Assembly: GCF_000209165.1 (NCBI RefSeq)
Contig: NC_009045.1
Coordinates: 310,001 to 374,000 of the forward strand
Length of the DNA stretch: 64,000 bases
Direction: 5' to 3'
Origin: Scheffersomyces stipitis CBS 6054
Lineage: Eukaryota > Ascomycota > Pichiomycetes > Serinales > Debaryomycetaceae
Shown: positions 37,955 to 48,724 of the stretch, one piece after another
How positions within the stretch are numbered: the first letter of the stretch is position 1
How the letters are laid out: the number at the start of each line of letters is the position of its first letter
The notes under the pieces: generated by a model
What the model was told of the DNA's origin: nothing
Databases searched by the model: none
The model's input: only the letters and a program-made list of their open reading frames with translations
Made by a program: the position numbers and the translations under genes

Positions 37955-40591
37955 TTACCTTGGGACTGGCCATCTAGTTCTCACTCCCATCATATCCAAG
38001 TCATAGTTCAATTCATCAGGTCTTGCAGCTTGTGGACCATTGAATTGTTTCATGATCTTGGCGAGTAATGCAGCTTCCGAATATTTGTAATCAGGACCAT
38101 CACCTTTTATTCTGTCTCCACCAGGAGGGGGTCCTCCAGTAGCTGTAGGAGGAACATTGGCTCTACGTCCCCTTCTCTTGGGGCCGGAGCCAACGCTGCT
38201 GTTGCTGTCAGAAGCATTTGTATCAGAACCAGAGGTAATCTTTTCATATAAAGAGTTCTGGAAGATCTTATGCTTAGCACTGGTGGATTGCTTGCTTTCT
38301 TTTGATCCAGGTCCTTTAGCCTTGACAGGTAAATCACCAGTGATGATATCAAATTCGGCTGGTGTGATTAGTGCCATGTAGTCATGGACGAGGACGCCGT
38401 CTTCTTTACGTGCTGGCTTGGTTAAATCTTCGGTGGTTATTTGAGTAGCAGCAAGAGCGGCAAGCTCTTCTGGTTTAACCTCGTTGAACAACGACTTCTT
38501 GATCGTCTGCTTGATTTCAGTGCCAAAGTCTCGAGTCGATATTCCACTGTATAATCTTCCAGCATCCTTAGACTTAATATCATATACATCAGCATTGCTA
38601 TTGTTCAAGCGATTGATAAATAAGTCTCTCTGGTATTCAAAGAAATTCTTGAGTTTCTCTAACTTGTTAATCAAGACGGTGTTTAAATGCTTGTAAACTC
38701 GATTTGAGTCCTGGTAGAACGTTAAGGAGTTCTTCAACAATTCGTAATTCTCTACGAGCTTCAACCGCACCAACTCTTCGTCCCGCTCAATGTCCAAGTT
38801 GTCTTTGTATCGCTGTAATTCCTCATCCTTAATGGATAAATTTGTGAACGAAATCTTGGACTCCTGGAGATTCTTCAATCGTTCTAGCAATTGCATCTTT
38901 TTGGCTCTGTATATCTCAAATCGTTGGCTCTTTTCATACTCCTCCAATTCTTGTCTGTACTGCACCAAGTCCAATCGCCTTTTTTCCTTATTGGATCCGT
39001 TAGCTGACAGTATATCTTTGTTTGTGTTGGATAACACCTTTGATGTAGATATAGGAAGGAAGCTCTTCCAGCCCTCAGACTGTTGACCATCTGTTGATAG
39101 CAAGTCAGCACTGGAGTATTCTTTGTCTTCTTTATTGGATAAAATACTAGCATCTCTTTTGGACTTGACATTACTAGTCCTTTGTTTTATCTCAGCAAAC
39201 TCTGACAGCCTGGAGCTCAACTCGTAGCTGTTGGACTGTTTCGTCTTGTCGTATTGATCGTAGTAGTTCCTTGTATCGATCTTACGAACATAGTCCACAT
39301 ATTCACTGTAACCTTCGTCTCGTTCGCCTTCTGAGTTGAGGAAATCGCTTTCTGATCTGTTGTCGTCTGAGTATTCACTACCGTTTCTACTCATGGAAAG
39401 ATTTTCGTCGTACTCTTCACCTTCTGAAGTATTTTTTCTACGTCCCCTTCGAGATTTAGTCAACATCTTCTGCTTTTGGGTCTCTTCAAACTGCTGGATA
39501 GTGAATCCTTCCTCACTGGCTTGAGCTTTCATGTCAAACAAGGAACCTGCAGCGCTGGCTACAACCATATCTATTCTGGGCAACTCTTCGTTCGCGTCTA
39601 TAAAAGCACCAAATACTTCGTGAGGTGTCAAAGTAGACTTGTCCGCATTAATGGGATATGGCATGTAGTTTGGGGGAGGAAAGGGAAGCGGGGGGACTTG
39701 CAAATATACAAAATCTGAAAGCGGAGACACCTGATTACCAGATAAATTCTCTGCTGCTGGAGTTGTTTCCAGAACTCCAGCGGGTTTCTGCTCGTTAAGA
39801 ACTTCTGGTGATTGATATGCATTGATAGCTGTAGTTGTGTAGGTATTTGTAGTGGTATTGGTATTATAAGTATTTGTAGTAGCCGTATTTGACTCGTTTG
39901 TTATATTTGTTCCAATGGTATTTTCATTAGTATTTGTTTCATTTTCTTTTTCTTTTTCTTTTTCTTTTTCTTTTGGTTGCTCTTTTGGTTTTGGTCTGAA
40001 CGATTCCAAAGAGTACGGCAATGTTGCTGGATTTATTACTGGAGGTGGTGGAAAGATAAAAGGAACAAATATTCCACCTTTATCTATGGGATCACCATAC
40101 TCGTCATAATCATCCTGTTGTTGTAACTGAGCCCTTGGAAATAGTGGAGGAAGAGGAGGAGGAAACCTATTTACAATTCCACTAATTTGGGCAGATCTCC
40201 TGTGATCAGACATATCTGTCGTCAAATCTGTAAAAAAATCCTCTACTGATGACGGCTCTTGTACTATGGGAATCATTGTAGGTGGAACATTGTGAAGTAG
40301 CGGGACGTTGTCTCGTTCGGACAGAATTCTGGGAGGTAAGGGAACATCAAAAGAGCCTGGAAAAGGAGATTCTATCCTCACTTTATAGCCGTTGCTATCT
40401 CCCACCTTGCCGACATCGGTTGATATATCTTGAGAAAGCTGCGAAGTGTTACTTTCGTCCATACTGCGAGGAATGGTTGCTATTTTCTGTCTTTTGTAGG
40501 ACATATCCAAGAGTCTAGCCAAAGACTTGGGAGACGGCAAATCCAACGTCCTTTTGACGGGAGGAGACATTCTCATGGCCGAGTTCTGCAT
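37955..40591 (-). CDS. Large Pro-rich and coiled-coil protein, possibly chromatin-related
   Basis: This 878-residue product is not confidently identified. The start is the ATG at 40591 (MQNSAMRMSPPVKRT); six codons further upstream the frame opens only at a TTG. The first 220 residues are Pro-rich and end in a Lys-Glu microsatellite. Residues about 220-265 are Asn/Thr-rich. A long charged helical region (about 535-680) has coiled-coil character (YRQELEEYEKSQRFEIYRAKK and onwards) and loosely recalls the Sds3/Dep1 helical region of Rpd3L deacetylase subunits. A conserved-looking block, HDYMALITPAEFDIITGDL, is followed by a basic linker (KRRGRR) and a C-terminal block, RPDELNYDLDMMGVRTRWP. The basic tracts suggest a nuclear location. 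The deacetylase link is a guess. Confidence 0.65.
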   Translation of the reverse strand: MQNSAMRMSPPVKRTLDLPSPKSLARLLDMSYKRQKIATIPRSMDESNTSQLSQDISTDVGKVGDSNGYKVRIESPFPGSFDVPLPPRILSERDNVPLLHNVPPTMIPIVQEPSSVEDFFTDLTTDMSDHRRSAQISGIVNRFPPPLPPLFPRAQLQQQDDYDEYGDPIDKGGIFVPFIFPPPPVINPATLPYSLESFRPKPKEQPKEKEKEKEKENETNTNENTIGTNITNESNTATTNTYNTNTTTNTYTTTAINAYQSPEVLNEQKPAGVLETTPAAENLSGNQVSPLSDFVYLQVPPLPFPPPNYMPYPINADKSTLTPHEVFGAFIDANEELPRIDMVVASAAGSLFDMKAQASEEGFTIQQFEETQKQKMLTKSRRGRRKNTSEGEEYDENLSMSRNGSEYSDDNRSESDFLNSEGERDEGYSEYVDYVRKIDTRNYYDQYDKTKQSNSYELSSRLSEFAEIKQRTSNVKSKRDASILSNKEDKEYSSADLLSTDGQQSEGWKSFLPISTSKVLSNTNKDILSANGSNKEKRRLDLVQYRQELEEYEKSQRFEIYRAKKMQLLERLKNLQESKISFTNLSIKDEELQRYKDNLDIERDEELVRLKLVENYELLKNSLTFYQDSNRVYKHLNTVLINKLEKLKNFFEYQRDLFINRLNNSNADVYDIKSKDAGRLYSGISTRDFGTEIKQTIKKSLFNEVKPEELAALAATQITTEDLTKPARKEDGVLVHDYMALITPAEFDIITGDLPVKAKGPGSKESKQSTSAKHKIFQNSLYEKITSGSDTNASDSNSSVGSGPKRRGRRANVPPTATGGPPPGGDRIKGDGPDYKYSEAALLAKIMKQFNGPQAARPDELNYDLDMMGVRTRWPVPR
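39942..39974 (-). repeat. Coding (TTTTTC)n microsatellite, Lys-Glu repeat
   Basis: About five hexamer units encode alternating Lys and Glu within the large coiled-coil protein. It is a candidate length polymorphism. Confidence 0.75.
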
Positions 40592-43023
40592 AGCGAGAAT
40601 GTGAACCAATCAGAAATCCAACCTGCGAGAGATTTAATGTAATAAAGCAGTAATAGATTCAACGGATAAACTTGAACAGTTCCAACGGTAATAAATTTGT
40701 AGGTGCAAAATGTTGAAAATCCAAGCGTTAAAAAATTACCTTTCTGGAATCCGCAGTAGTGGAAATGGGACGACTGCGATTGACACCAAGATTTGACTGT
40801 GTACAAGACCCGTGCCGCAGATTTGTGCGACTTGAGTGGTAGCAAATTGCCTTATGTTAACTCGTAAGCTTAACTATGGCAAATTGCTTAACTATGGAAA
40901 AGTCACTAAGAGAAATGGAACCGCCAAATTCTGATGATAAGCACTTATGAAAAGTATCAATCCACTCTGCTCTTAGTGCTCTTGCTCTGTTCCTCTTCGA
41001 AATACTTCTGCCTTTTTGTCTGCTGACTCTGGCCACTGATGTAGTTCTTCTTCTGACTCCTTCAAGATACTCCTAACTATGGCCACAACACAATATTTAC
41101 TAGAACACTATTGACCAATGAACACAATGAACAAAACGAACAACAGCTCAACTTCTGTAATTTGCGGATTATCCTTTTTCCGTGTTATTCCTACACGTAT
41201 ACGTTCTGAACCTTGTTCTTGTGGTTCCAAGCTTGCCCTTATCGAATGGGCTGCTAACAAACTGAAAACACAGAAATACAAGCCCGCTGTACCGAAAACG
41301 TATCTAAATTAACTCGGGACAAAACAAACACTCACTACTTGAGTACTGCCACACGACTTTTCTGACTGTTTGAATTAAACACAGCTGCTTTTTGGTCTTT
41401 TCAAGCAGCTTTTCTCAGCAAATGTTATCCTCCTCTGGATGAAACTGAGAGTAAGGAATGCTGGAACACTTTAATTGTTTCCTGCATGAGTGTGTGGCAT
41501 ATCTGCAGGCCTCTTTGTGCCCGGATCTGCAACCTCAGAAAGTGTGAACAAACAATTGGCGAAAACAAAGAAATGGTGGGAACAAAGAACGACACCTAGT
41601 ATGTGGCACATCATAGTTGTTCAAGGAGTGTCTTCAAAATGAGTGGGAGACTTTCCTGTGAAACTTGACGGCGGCATTATTGTATATCTATAGATTTAGT
41701 TGCAAAATAAATGGTCACGTGATATGTCCCAATATGGAAGCATACAACATGATAGGGTATTGGGGAAGAATCGGATACAATTAGAATAGCTTACTAATTG
41801 TTCAAAAGGTGTTCTCCAGTTGGATATCTATCATGTTTCAGAAGTTCCTGATTTTTACTTATTCGTTTTGGGAGTTGAAATTAGCAAAGGTCAAATTGTT
41901 GAAATTACTGCGAACTTAATTAATTACACACATTAATTGAAAATTATACACAATATGAAACTGAAATCAGGCTACAGACAGAGGCAACAGATGGAGCTTA
42001 AGCTTTGAGAGCTTGAATGTATGAAAGTGAGTAATTCACCAACATTTTGCACTCTAATCTCATTTTGCAACTAAAACTAAATATAGGCTCAACTCAAGAA
42101 AAAGCCGTACGCAACCGCCTATATCACCACACTCCACACTCCTCCATATTTCAGAAAGAAAACTCCATTTCTTTGCTTTTCAATCTCCCCGATCTCAACA
42201 ACAACCCAGAAAATGTCACATATGCCTACAGAGATCCATTTCCACATGTAAGCGATCCATGCCCTTCATCTCCTGCTATCTCATCTGGGCCCTGTAAAGG
42301 GATGGTCGTTCACGTTCATAATCTCCTGCACATGGTGCCCTCGTTCACATTTATCTGAAAACAACCAACTTTCAGTTCGAAAGCTTCTTGATGAAGCTGT
42401 AGTTTTTTCTCTGGAATTTCGTGCCATCCATCTTTACTACTGCGGAAAGCGCCCCATTACTGTCTACGTGGCAAATTTCATCGTACCACTTGCCCCCCGA
42501 GCTGTCTCCACCACCTACCAGTCTCAGGCTCTGTTTTGTCGTTTCCACGCGTAATCCACGGCTCGCTGTCTTCAGGCTTGAGATTTCAAATTCAGATTGA
42601 ATCGAAAGGCTGGTTTTATTTGACCATTTTGATTCGATTCTATTGATTCCATTTATTTCGGTTATTGATATTATTATTGATATTGCTGATTTTGTTCTGA
42701 TTCCCTCTGTTGGTTGATTTTAGATAGATCGATTTCTGAGATCTGTTCAATCTTTGATATTATATCAGCATCACTAATATTGCACCGATCATTCTTGTTG
42801 GTTTTTAAGTTGGCATTCTTTGGACTACAGAATCGTTGCTACAATTATTCGATCCTTTTACCGTCGTTACTGGCTGACACTTCCTACTAAAGTTCTACAC
42901 AAGAACCACTACATCACTACATCACGTAACACATCACAACCAATCATCGTATACAACTTTGATTTCACAACACCACACCAATCAAGTCACTAGCTTCACT
43001 TTTCGATATCAAGTTGTTTCATA
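40592..43023. other. 2.4 kb divergent intergenic region
   Basis: Shared upstream region of the coiled-coil protein gene (minus) and PDP3 (plus). Contents include two copies of GCTTAACTATGG 18 bp apart (40868-40897), TCACGTGA at 41715-41722, and a long AT- and CA-rich PDP3 leader (42870-43020). The frames here start at non-ATG codons or lack any recognisable character. No gene is supported. Confidence 0.5.
40868..40897. repeat. Short direct repeat GCTTAACTATGG x2
   Basis: Two identical 12-mers start 18 bp apart and share flanking GCAAATTG-type sequence; a partial third copy (CCTAACTATGG) lies near 41070. Confidence 0.6.
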
Positions 43024-44343
43024 ATGCCTCCTAAAAAGTCGGGGAAAAAGCAGTTTGCCCCAAAGGAACGAGTGTTTGCCAAAATGTCTGGCTATCCTCA
43101 ATGGCCAGCGTTCATTACTCCGGCCGAATTGGTGCCTAAAGCCGTCATGAAACACAAAAAGAAGTCGACAGACTACTGTGTAATGTTTATACCAGATGGA
43201 GACTTCTACTGGATGTCCGACAAGAGTTTGGAGATCTTGACTCCTGAGAAATTGGCCAAGGCTCTTAAAGACGTCCCAGACGACGTCAAGAAAAACGTCA
43301 AGAACAAGAAAAAATCAGGAAAACAAAGCAACATAAAAGAGGCTATAGCTGCAACTGATGGCTTGGACTTTGACACCTTCATCGGCAACGTCTTCAAACA
43401 AGACAACGACTTTGAAGACGACGACGATGACGAAGAGGAAGAAGAAGAAGAAGAAGACGATGAAAACATAAAAGACGTTGCAGGAGTAGAAAACGATGCT
43501 GCTGAAGAAGAAGATGTACATGAAACCGTGGAGGAACCTTCTACTGAAGATGGTGAAGAATTAGATGCAGAAGAGCCCGAGAAGGCCGAAAAAGCCAGTT
43601 CTGCTCCAGAAACAAGACGTAAACGAGGTCGTAACGGTACTGTCAAACAGGAACTGGCCGAACCTCCATCTAAGAGAAAGCGTCCTAGCACTCCCGTACA
43701 AAAAAAAGAGTCTAATGGCAAAGACCTCAAAGTCAAAGCTGAAACACCCAAGCCAATCAGCGATGAAGAGAAACAGCACCAATTATGGCTATGTAGAATC
43801 AAACTCCAGCGCTCTTTGATCCAAAGAAACCAACCCACGACTCCCAAAGATACAACAGGACTTAAACCTCCTACTGCGGATGAGTTGCTGGTGGCCCGTC
43901 TCATTTTATACCGGTTGATAGACTTCCCTATTAGTGTGGAGTTATTGCGTAAGACGAAAATCCACAAGGTTTTGAAGTGCATCTTGCGAGACGAGTCCTT
44001 AGCATACCCTGACAGCTTCAAGTTGCACGAGAGATGCCATGAGTTGTTGACCAAGTGGAACTCAGTCATACAAGACTTGAAGCTGGAGAAGCTGACCAAA
44101 GACTACTCCAACACAAGCTCACCCTCAGTGTCCTCTTTCAAAAATGGTGACAAAATCAAGTTGTCTCAGTTGACCCAGGATGACTCGGAAGTGTCAGGAA
44201 TAGAACACTCGTTGGTCGACAAAAAGGACATTGATGGCGACGACTCTGATGAACAAAACCAGCTGTCGGAAAAACAAGAAGAAACCCAACCTCCCATAGA
44301 AAAAGCTAATGATGTACCGGTTACAACCTCAGTGGAGGGATAG
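43024..44343 (+). CDS. PDP3: Pdp3, PWWP-domain subunit of the NuA3b acetyltransferase complex
   Basis: This 439-residue nuclear protein carries a PWWP domain at about residues 12-85 (RVFAKMSGYPQWPAFITP, then YCVMFIPDGDFYWM). In Pdp3 this reads H3K36me3 and directs NuA3b to transcribed genes. An acidic run (about 132-160) and basic nuclear-signal patches (ETRRKRGR, SKRKRP) follow. From about 250 to 365 there is an all-helical LEDGF/TFIIS-N-like region: RIKLQRSLIQRNQPTT, then RKTIHKVLKCI-type wording (residue order R-K-T-K-I-H-K-V-L-K), then LHERCHELLTKWNSVIQDLK. It parallels the C-terminal part of S. cerevisiae Pdp3 (YLR455W, 304 residues), including the IQRNLIQR and KLHKLLKAI blocks. The Ser/Gln/Glu-rich tail is extra. 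Ioc4 also has PWWP, but its C-terminal half does not match. Confidence 0.85.
   Translation: MPPKKSGKKQFAPKERVFAKMSGYPQWPAFITPAELVPKAVMKHKKKSTDYCVMFIPDGDFYWMSDKSLEILTPEKLAKALKDVPDDVKKNVKNKKKSGKQSNIKEAIAATDGLDFDTFIGNVFKQDNDFEDDDDDEEEEEEEEDDENIKDVAGVENDAAEEEDVHETVEEPSTEDGEELDAEEPEKAEKASSAPETRRKRGRNGTVKQELAEPPSKRKRPSTPVQKKESNGKDLKVKAETPKPISDEEKQHQLWLCRIKLQRSLIQRNQPTTPKDTTGLKPPTADELLVARLILYRLIDFPISVELLRKTKIHKVLKCILRDESLAYPDSFKLHERCHELLTKWNSVIQDLKLEKLTKDYSNTSSPSVSSFKNGDKIKLSQLTQDDSEVSGIEHSLVDKKDIDGDDSDEQNQLSEKQEETQPPIEKANDVPVTTSVEG
43414..43464 (+). repeat. Coding Asp/Glu trinucleotide tract in PDP3
   Basis: GAC/GAA/GAG runs encode an uninterrupted acidic stretch of about 17 residues. The reverse strand is open because of the repeat, which explains a long antisense frame there. 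Confidence 0.7.
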
Positions 44344-45145
44344 GTATAGTATACTTAAGATCAAATGATTTTGTGCTTAAGTTCGTACACATCCTTGTAT
44401 TCTTAAGCTATGCGTTTTCGTTTACACTTGTACTTGATGTTGGAGTTGCGCCGAAATCCGATCCAGTGCTATTAGTGATAGAGATAGCCCGCACGCGATC
44501 GTCTGTAAGATTACCGTTTTTATCCAAACCAGACAAAAATTTTATCAGAAAAGAATACTATTAACCAATGATGACAAACAGTGTTCCAATGATACAGAGT
44601 AGTAGAGGATATCTTTTGTTGTGTTGTTTGGTCATGTTCACATTATGTGGCTTCCAAACCTGCATCTCTGTTTCTGCTATATATATACTATATATATGTG
44701 TATTATTAATCTACGAATGTAATGGATTGAAATTTAGAATATATTGGGTGCAAAAGTTTTGTATGAAACGGCGCTACCACGCCCTGACACATCGATCAAG
44801 ATCCACGCCGCAGCGATGAGGAGTACCGAAAACGGAAATGAGGTTTCGTGGCCAGAGCCAGAAAGGAAATAAGGTGGAGAGCAGCCCAATTATGATGGAG
44901 ATGAATGAAAAAAAAATTTGATTTTGGAATTTCAAAAAGCAAAATGAGCTATAATGAACGGAGGAAGAAGGAAAGCCCACTTATGATGTAATCTAACTAG
45001 CCAATCTCAAGCAATAGAATGCTTCTAGAGAATTACCGTGGATCCGAGGTTACACCTTGTACAGTTTAAACACTGAAAAATCGCCGCGCTACCAAGTAAA
45101 AATCCCCCGTTACCGTCGCACGACCTTTTTCCGCCAATCGAAAGT

Positions 45146-45152
45146 CGGGTAA
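45146..45152 (+). promoter_or_regulatory. Reb1-like CGGGTAA, part of an inverted pair
   Basis: CGGGTAA matches the S. cerevisiae Reb1 core. A near-identical inverted copy (CCGTTACCG) lies at 45107-45115, about 250-300 bp before the eIF5A ATG. Binding by Reb1 in this yeast is not established. Confidence 0.35.
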
Positions 45153-45232
45153 CGGTCATTTTGGGATGCACAGAAGTGGTTAAACGAAGGGATGTTCCCA
45201 GGATTACGCGCACGAGCCATATTATCCATGCC

Positions 45233-45240
45233 TATATATA
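45233..45240 (+). promoter_or_regulatory. TATA box of the eIF5A gene
   Basis: TATATATA 165 bp before the ATG at 45405, with a pyrimidine-rich stretch between 45330 and 45390 as the likely leader. Confidence 0.55.
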
Positions 45241-45404
45241 CGCCGCGCCTGCTTTCATTCCCATCGCCCCTGTAGTAGTATTCTGTTCTAAGCGTAGTAG
45301 CGCGGCAGGAAAAAAAATTTAGTGAGTGTCGACGTAAATTTTTCTCACTCTTCTTCTTCTTCTTTTTCTCTTCTTTCTGTAACTATCGATTACTGTTATT
45401 AAAA

Positions 45405-46414
45405 ATGGCTGAAGAAGATGTAAGTAGCTACTATGGGCTCGACTGCTGCTGTGGATGAGATGCTCTATTTTGCTACGGCTGTCTGGGCTTTTTGACGGTG
45501 TTAAAGTGTCATTTGGCTGATGAAATTTGGATGGTGAAAAGTGTCGATCTGTAGAAAAGAGACAGTGAAAAAGTGAGAAAATGAATGAGACGGGTTCAGA
45601 TTTGAGGCATATACAAAGATAACGGAAGTGAGAATGAGAACTCAGACGATTATTGAGCAATTATAGAACTTGTCGCTGTAATTGTGCTCGTAGCTCCACT
45701 TTCGTATTTTTTATGGAAGGTGCTTATTTTCGGATGAGTATTTTCACTTCTGATTTCATTTCCAATACCATGGCGACTGGATTGCAAATTTCGGTGCTTG
45801 GTTTTGCACTGTTCTCATTTCTTGGACTAATCCACTTGTCGTACAGATCGTAATGAATGAAAGGGAAGAAACAATTACCCAACACACCAAATGACATTAA
45901 AATACCTTCAACTCATGAAATCGTGAAATATCAATTTTTCATATACTAACTATTTTAGCACACCTTTGAGACCGCCGATGCCGGTGCCGCTTTGACCTAC
46001 CCAATGCAATGTTCTGCTTTGAGAAAGAACGGTCACGTTGTTATCAAGTCTAGACCATGTAAGATTGTCGACATGTCTACCTCTAAGACTGGTAAGCACG
46101 GTCACGCCAAGGTCCACTTGGTTGCCATTGATATCTTCACTGGTAAGAAGTTGGAAGATTTGTCTCCATCTACCCACAACATGGAAGTTCCAAACGTTTC
46201 CAGAACCGAATTCCAATTGTTGGACATCGATGACGGTTTCTTGTCTTTGATGACCCAAGACGGTGACACCAAGGACGATGTCAAGGTCCCAGAAGGTGAA
46301 TTGGGTGAAAAGATCCAATCCGAATTCGACGATGGTAAGGACTTGTTGGTTACTATCATCTCTGCCATGGGTGAAGAAGCTGCCATTTCCTTCAAGGAAG
46401 CCCCAAAGCAGTAA
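45405..46414 (+). CDS. HYP2: Translation factor eIF5A (Hyp2/Tif51A), one intron
   Basis: Coding exons are 45405-45419 and 45959-46414, giving 156 residues. Exon 1 encodes only MAEED; exon 2 begins [10 protein letters not shown], together giving the canonical eIF5A start. The hypusine site is the Lys in [11 protein letters not shown], and the segment [18 protein letters not shown] is essentially invariant in eukaryotes. eIF5A binds the ribosome E site and relieves stalling, notably at polyproline, and promotes termination. The intron has a GTAAGT donor, a TACTAAC branch site at 45944-45950 and a TTTTAG acceptor. No in-frame CTG codon is visible in exon 2, as expected for a highly expressed gene in this clade. 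The final residues (FKEAPKQ) differ from S. cerevisiae only at the tip. Confidence 0.97.
45420..45958 (+). other. Intron of the eIF5A gene
   Basis: This 539-bp intron splits the gene after codon 5. The donor is GTAAGT, the branch point TACTAAC ends 8 nt before the acceptor AG at 45957-45958, and the splice joins GAT to CAC in phase 0. The size is large for a yeast. Confidence 0.95.
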
Positions 46415-48724
46415 GTTGACTGAAGCTGGGTATTCCTTGGAGATGTAATATATATAAATACCAGGGAGACTAGAAGTAGTTCGATTTATAATGTCGTTTT
46501 TACATAGGCTTCATTTGTAGGCGTAATAGTTTCAAATAAAGATCAATGGTAGATTAAGGTGTAGGAATTAGTCTAAGCGAGTCTGACGATTTCGTATATA
46601 GAAGTCAAGAAAAGATAATCAAATCGGAAGATAGAAGTACTTGGCTATGCATAGTAACGTGACATAAATTATAGGATCTGTAGATCTTGAAGATATACTC
46701 TTGAGCTCATGAGACTTGAGCTCGTGATACTTTTGAACTCACGGACATCCATGAATCATACTGGAATGTTTACGGATGGTATGACAAGCTAATCATGTTG
46801 GAGCCAAAACAAAAAGATGCAAAATCATCAGATCATTATAGAACTGAATAATCGAGCGAACATCTAAATGAAAATTTGTGCTCAGTAAAATCCTATAGCT
46901 ACCTCTGTGCACAAAATCACAATCAAGTGTCTTCTCTACATTTAAGAAATAAAGTCCATGTCTATTCGATCGAGAAGAAGTATAATTATTAAGCTCGTGC
47001 ATCTGAGATGACAGTTGTAAACGAAAATTTTCATGCAAACCATGGCGAAAATTTCATCTTTATTAAACAGAGACTGGCCCAGAGATCACCGATGCGTGCC
47101 ATTCACCGAGAATTTCACCCAGTTGAGCAAACGAATGTCCTCCGTTTCCAGGAAAGCCGGAGGAGACGGCATCTGCAGCACAGCCCTGTACTGTAGAGCT
47201 CGCGATGCTAGTGTAAACGAGGGTAATTACAAGTTGCGATCTTCTCCCAAGTTCACGAACTCTTGTACCAGAGTCCAGTACTAAATCTGTCATTTATTAG
47301 ATCCGTCATTAGCAGACTCTAAGTATTCAATACTAGATCAGAAGAGACAACCAGGACTGCCAATGCGCTGCGAGATCAACACAGACTGTCTAGGATATCG
47401 TGCACGAAGTGACGTTATCTTGAGAGCTGAGCCTCCCGTTTTGTGGGGTTCGTAATCTCAAGTGCTCTTCGCTCTGGCTGAGCTCGTACAGCCCAAGCCT
47501 TGGCCACAGCCGTTGAAGCTGCCACCACGGAACGGATTCTGCTGGCTTAGATCCGTCTACATGCACCAGTCAGATTTCTGTCCAGGCAGCTCTACAGTAG
47601 AAACGAGATGACTAAGGAGTTGCAAATGTTGCAGCCATCCTGTGGGTTGGAGTTTGTCAGTTTGTGTCGCTCAGCCTGGACAGGGTTGGTTTCTCTAGTT
47701 ACATTTTCTGACACTTGCTTTCTTCTCCTACGATGTGAGCTCTTTGTGGCCCACGTATACATCTATGTAATAATGAATTTAGAGTGCAATTATGCCAAAT
47801 TGTATAATTCTACTTCCAGTTGCACCCAGTTGTGGCAGTGGAATTGAGTGGGTTCCAAAAGAGGCAGAGTTCCACAACCATGACCTTGCAGAGAAGTTTT
47901 TCACTATCCCGACATTCTTGATTTTCGTTTTTTTTCTCTATTGTGTAGCCACATTTCCGCAGTTGTCTCGTTGTTATCTCAGTTGAACATCATCCCCAGC
48001 CACCATCGTATTCATATCTTCCCTGCTGTCACCCCATATTATTTCTCTTCGTGCGCTCGCTCAAAGTTCTTCGGCTGAGGAGATCTCTGTAAATTATTTT
48101 TTTCCTGCGGATGATGCTATTCCTGCTTCAAAGTAGATAAATTACCTGCCTGGACAATTTTGAATCTAAAAGTATAATTACATACATGGATGCTTCTATC
48201 TATCTTTTTTTGTTTTTCATCTTCGTTTTCATTCTAGTTTTAAATTTGGTTTTCTTGTACTTTTTCTGCTTAGCGAACTTCGGTGGCCACAATAAAGCGA
48301 ACCAGAAGCTGAGCTATCTTATTCTACATCTAATCCTGATACTCTGCTACTTCTCAGGATCATCCCACAATTTCCGCGAAACCCTTGAAGCTGCCAGAAG
48401 CTACAGGTACCACATGAAAAGCAGGTCTGGACTCATAAGTTTCCAGTCTGAAAGTCTCAGTCCACTTAAGCATTACTAATCCGTGTTTGACAGGTGCTCG
48501 TATTTGTTCGACCTTAACACGAGACACTATAGTCTCTGTTTCCACATCTATTGATCTGTTACAACACATAGACTCTAACAGAAACTGTTACCATCCAGAT
48601 TCTTATTATACTGAATCCTATTGGATATATTGATTTACAAAGTCCTGAATCAATATTCATCATATTATTCACTTGTTCCTAATTTGCTAATATTGAAGCA
48701 TTCGATGCAATAGTCTTCACCACC
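46415..48724. other. 2.3 kb intergenic region
   Basis: Between eIF5A and the RING gene, both plus strand. The left part is the eIF5A terminator region. Three 15-bp degenerate tandem units lie at 46701-46747. A 97-codon frame at 48186-48479 starts with a strongly hydrophobic stretch but ends in random-looking sequence, and I do not call it. No tRNA or other gene is visible. Confidence 0.5.
46701..46747. repeat. Three degenerate 15-bp tandem units
   Basis: TTGAGCTCATGAGAC, TTGAGCTCGTGATAC and, two bases later, TTGAACTCACGGACA. The array lies about 290-330 bp after the eIF5A stop codon; its role is unknown. Confidence 0.6.

Larger units (their letters stand above)
44344..45404. promoter_or_regulatory. 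Promoter region of the eIF5A gene
   Basis: About 1.06 kb between PDP3 and eIF5A. It holds a TA-rich palindromic tract at 44679-44699 and two GCGCTACCA motifs (44771-44779, 45086-45094). An inverted pair of CGGTAACGG-like sites (45107-45115 and 45146-45155) follows, then a TATATATA box. The GC-rich upstream block, TATA box and pyrimidine-rich leader fit a highly expressed translation gene. Confidence 0.6.

Noticed and set aside
43206..44099. 297-codon antisense frame across PDP3, Ser-rich
   Set aside because: It is produced by the reverse complement of acidic GAA/GAC repeats, and the sense strand encodes a recognisable PWWP protein.
48186..48479. 97-codon frame starting with a hydrophobic stretch
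   Set aside because: The hydrophobic start comes from a T-rich tract, the rest looks random, and no homologue is recognised.
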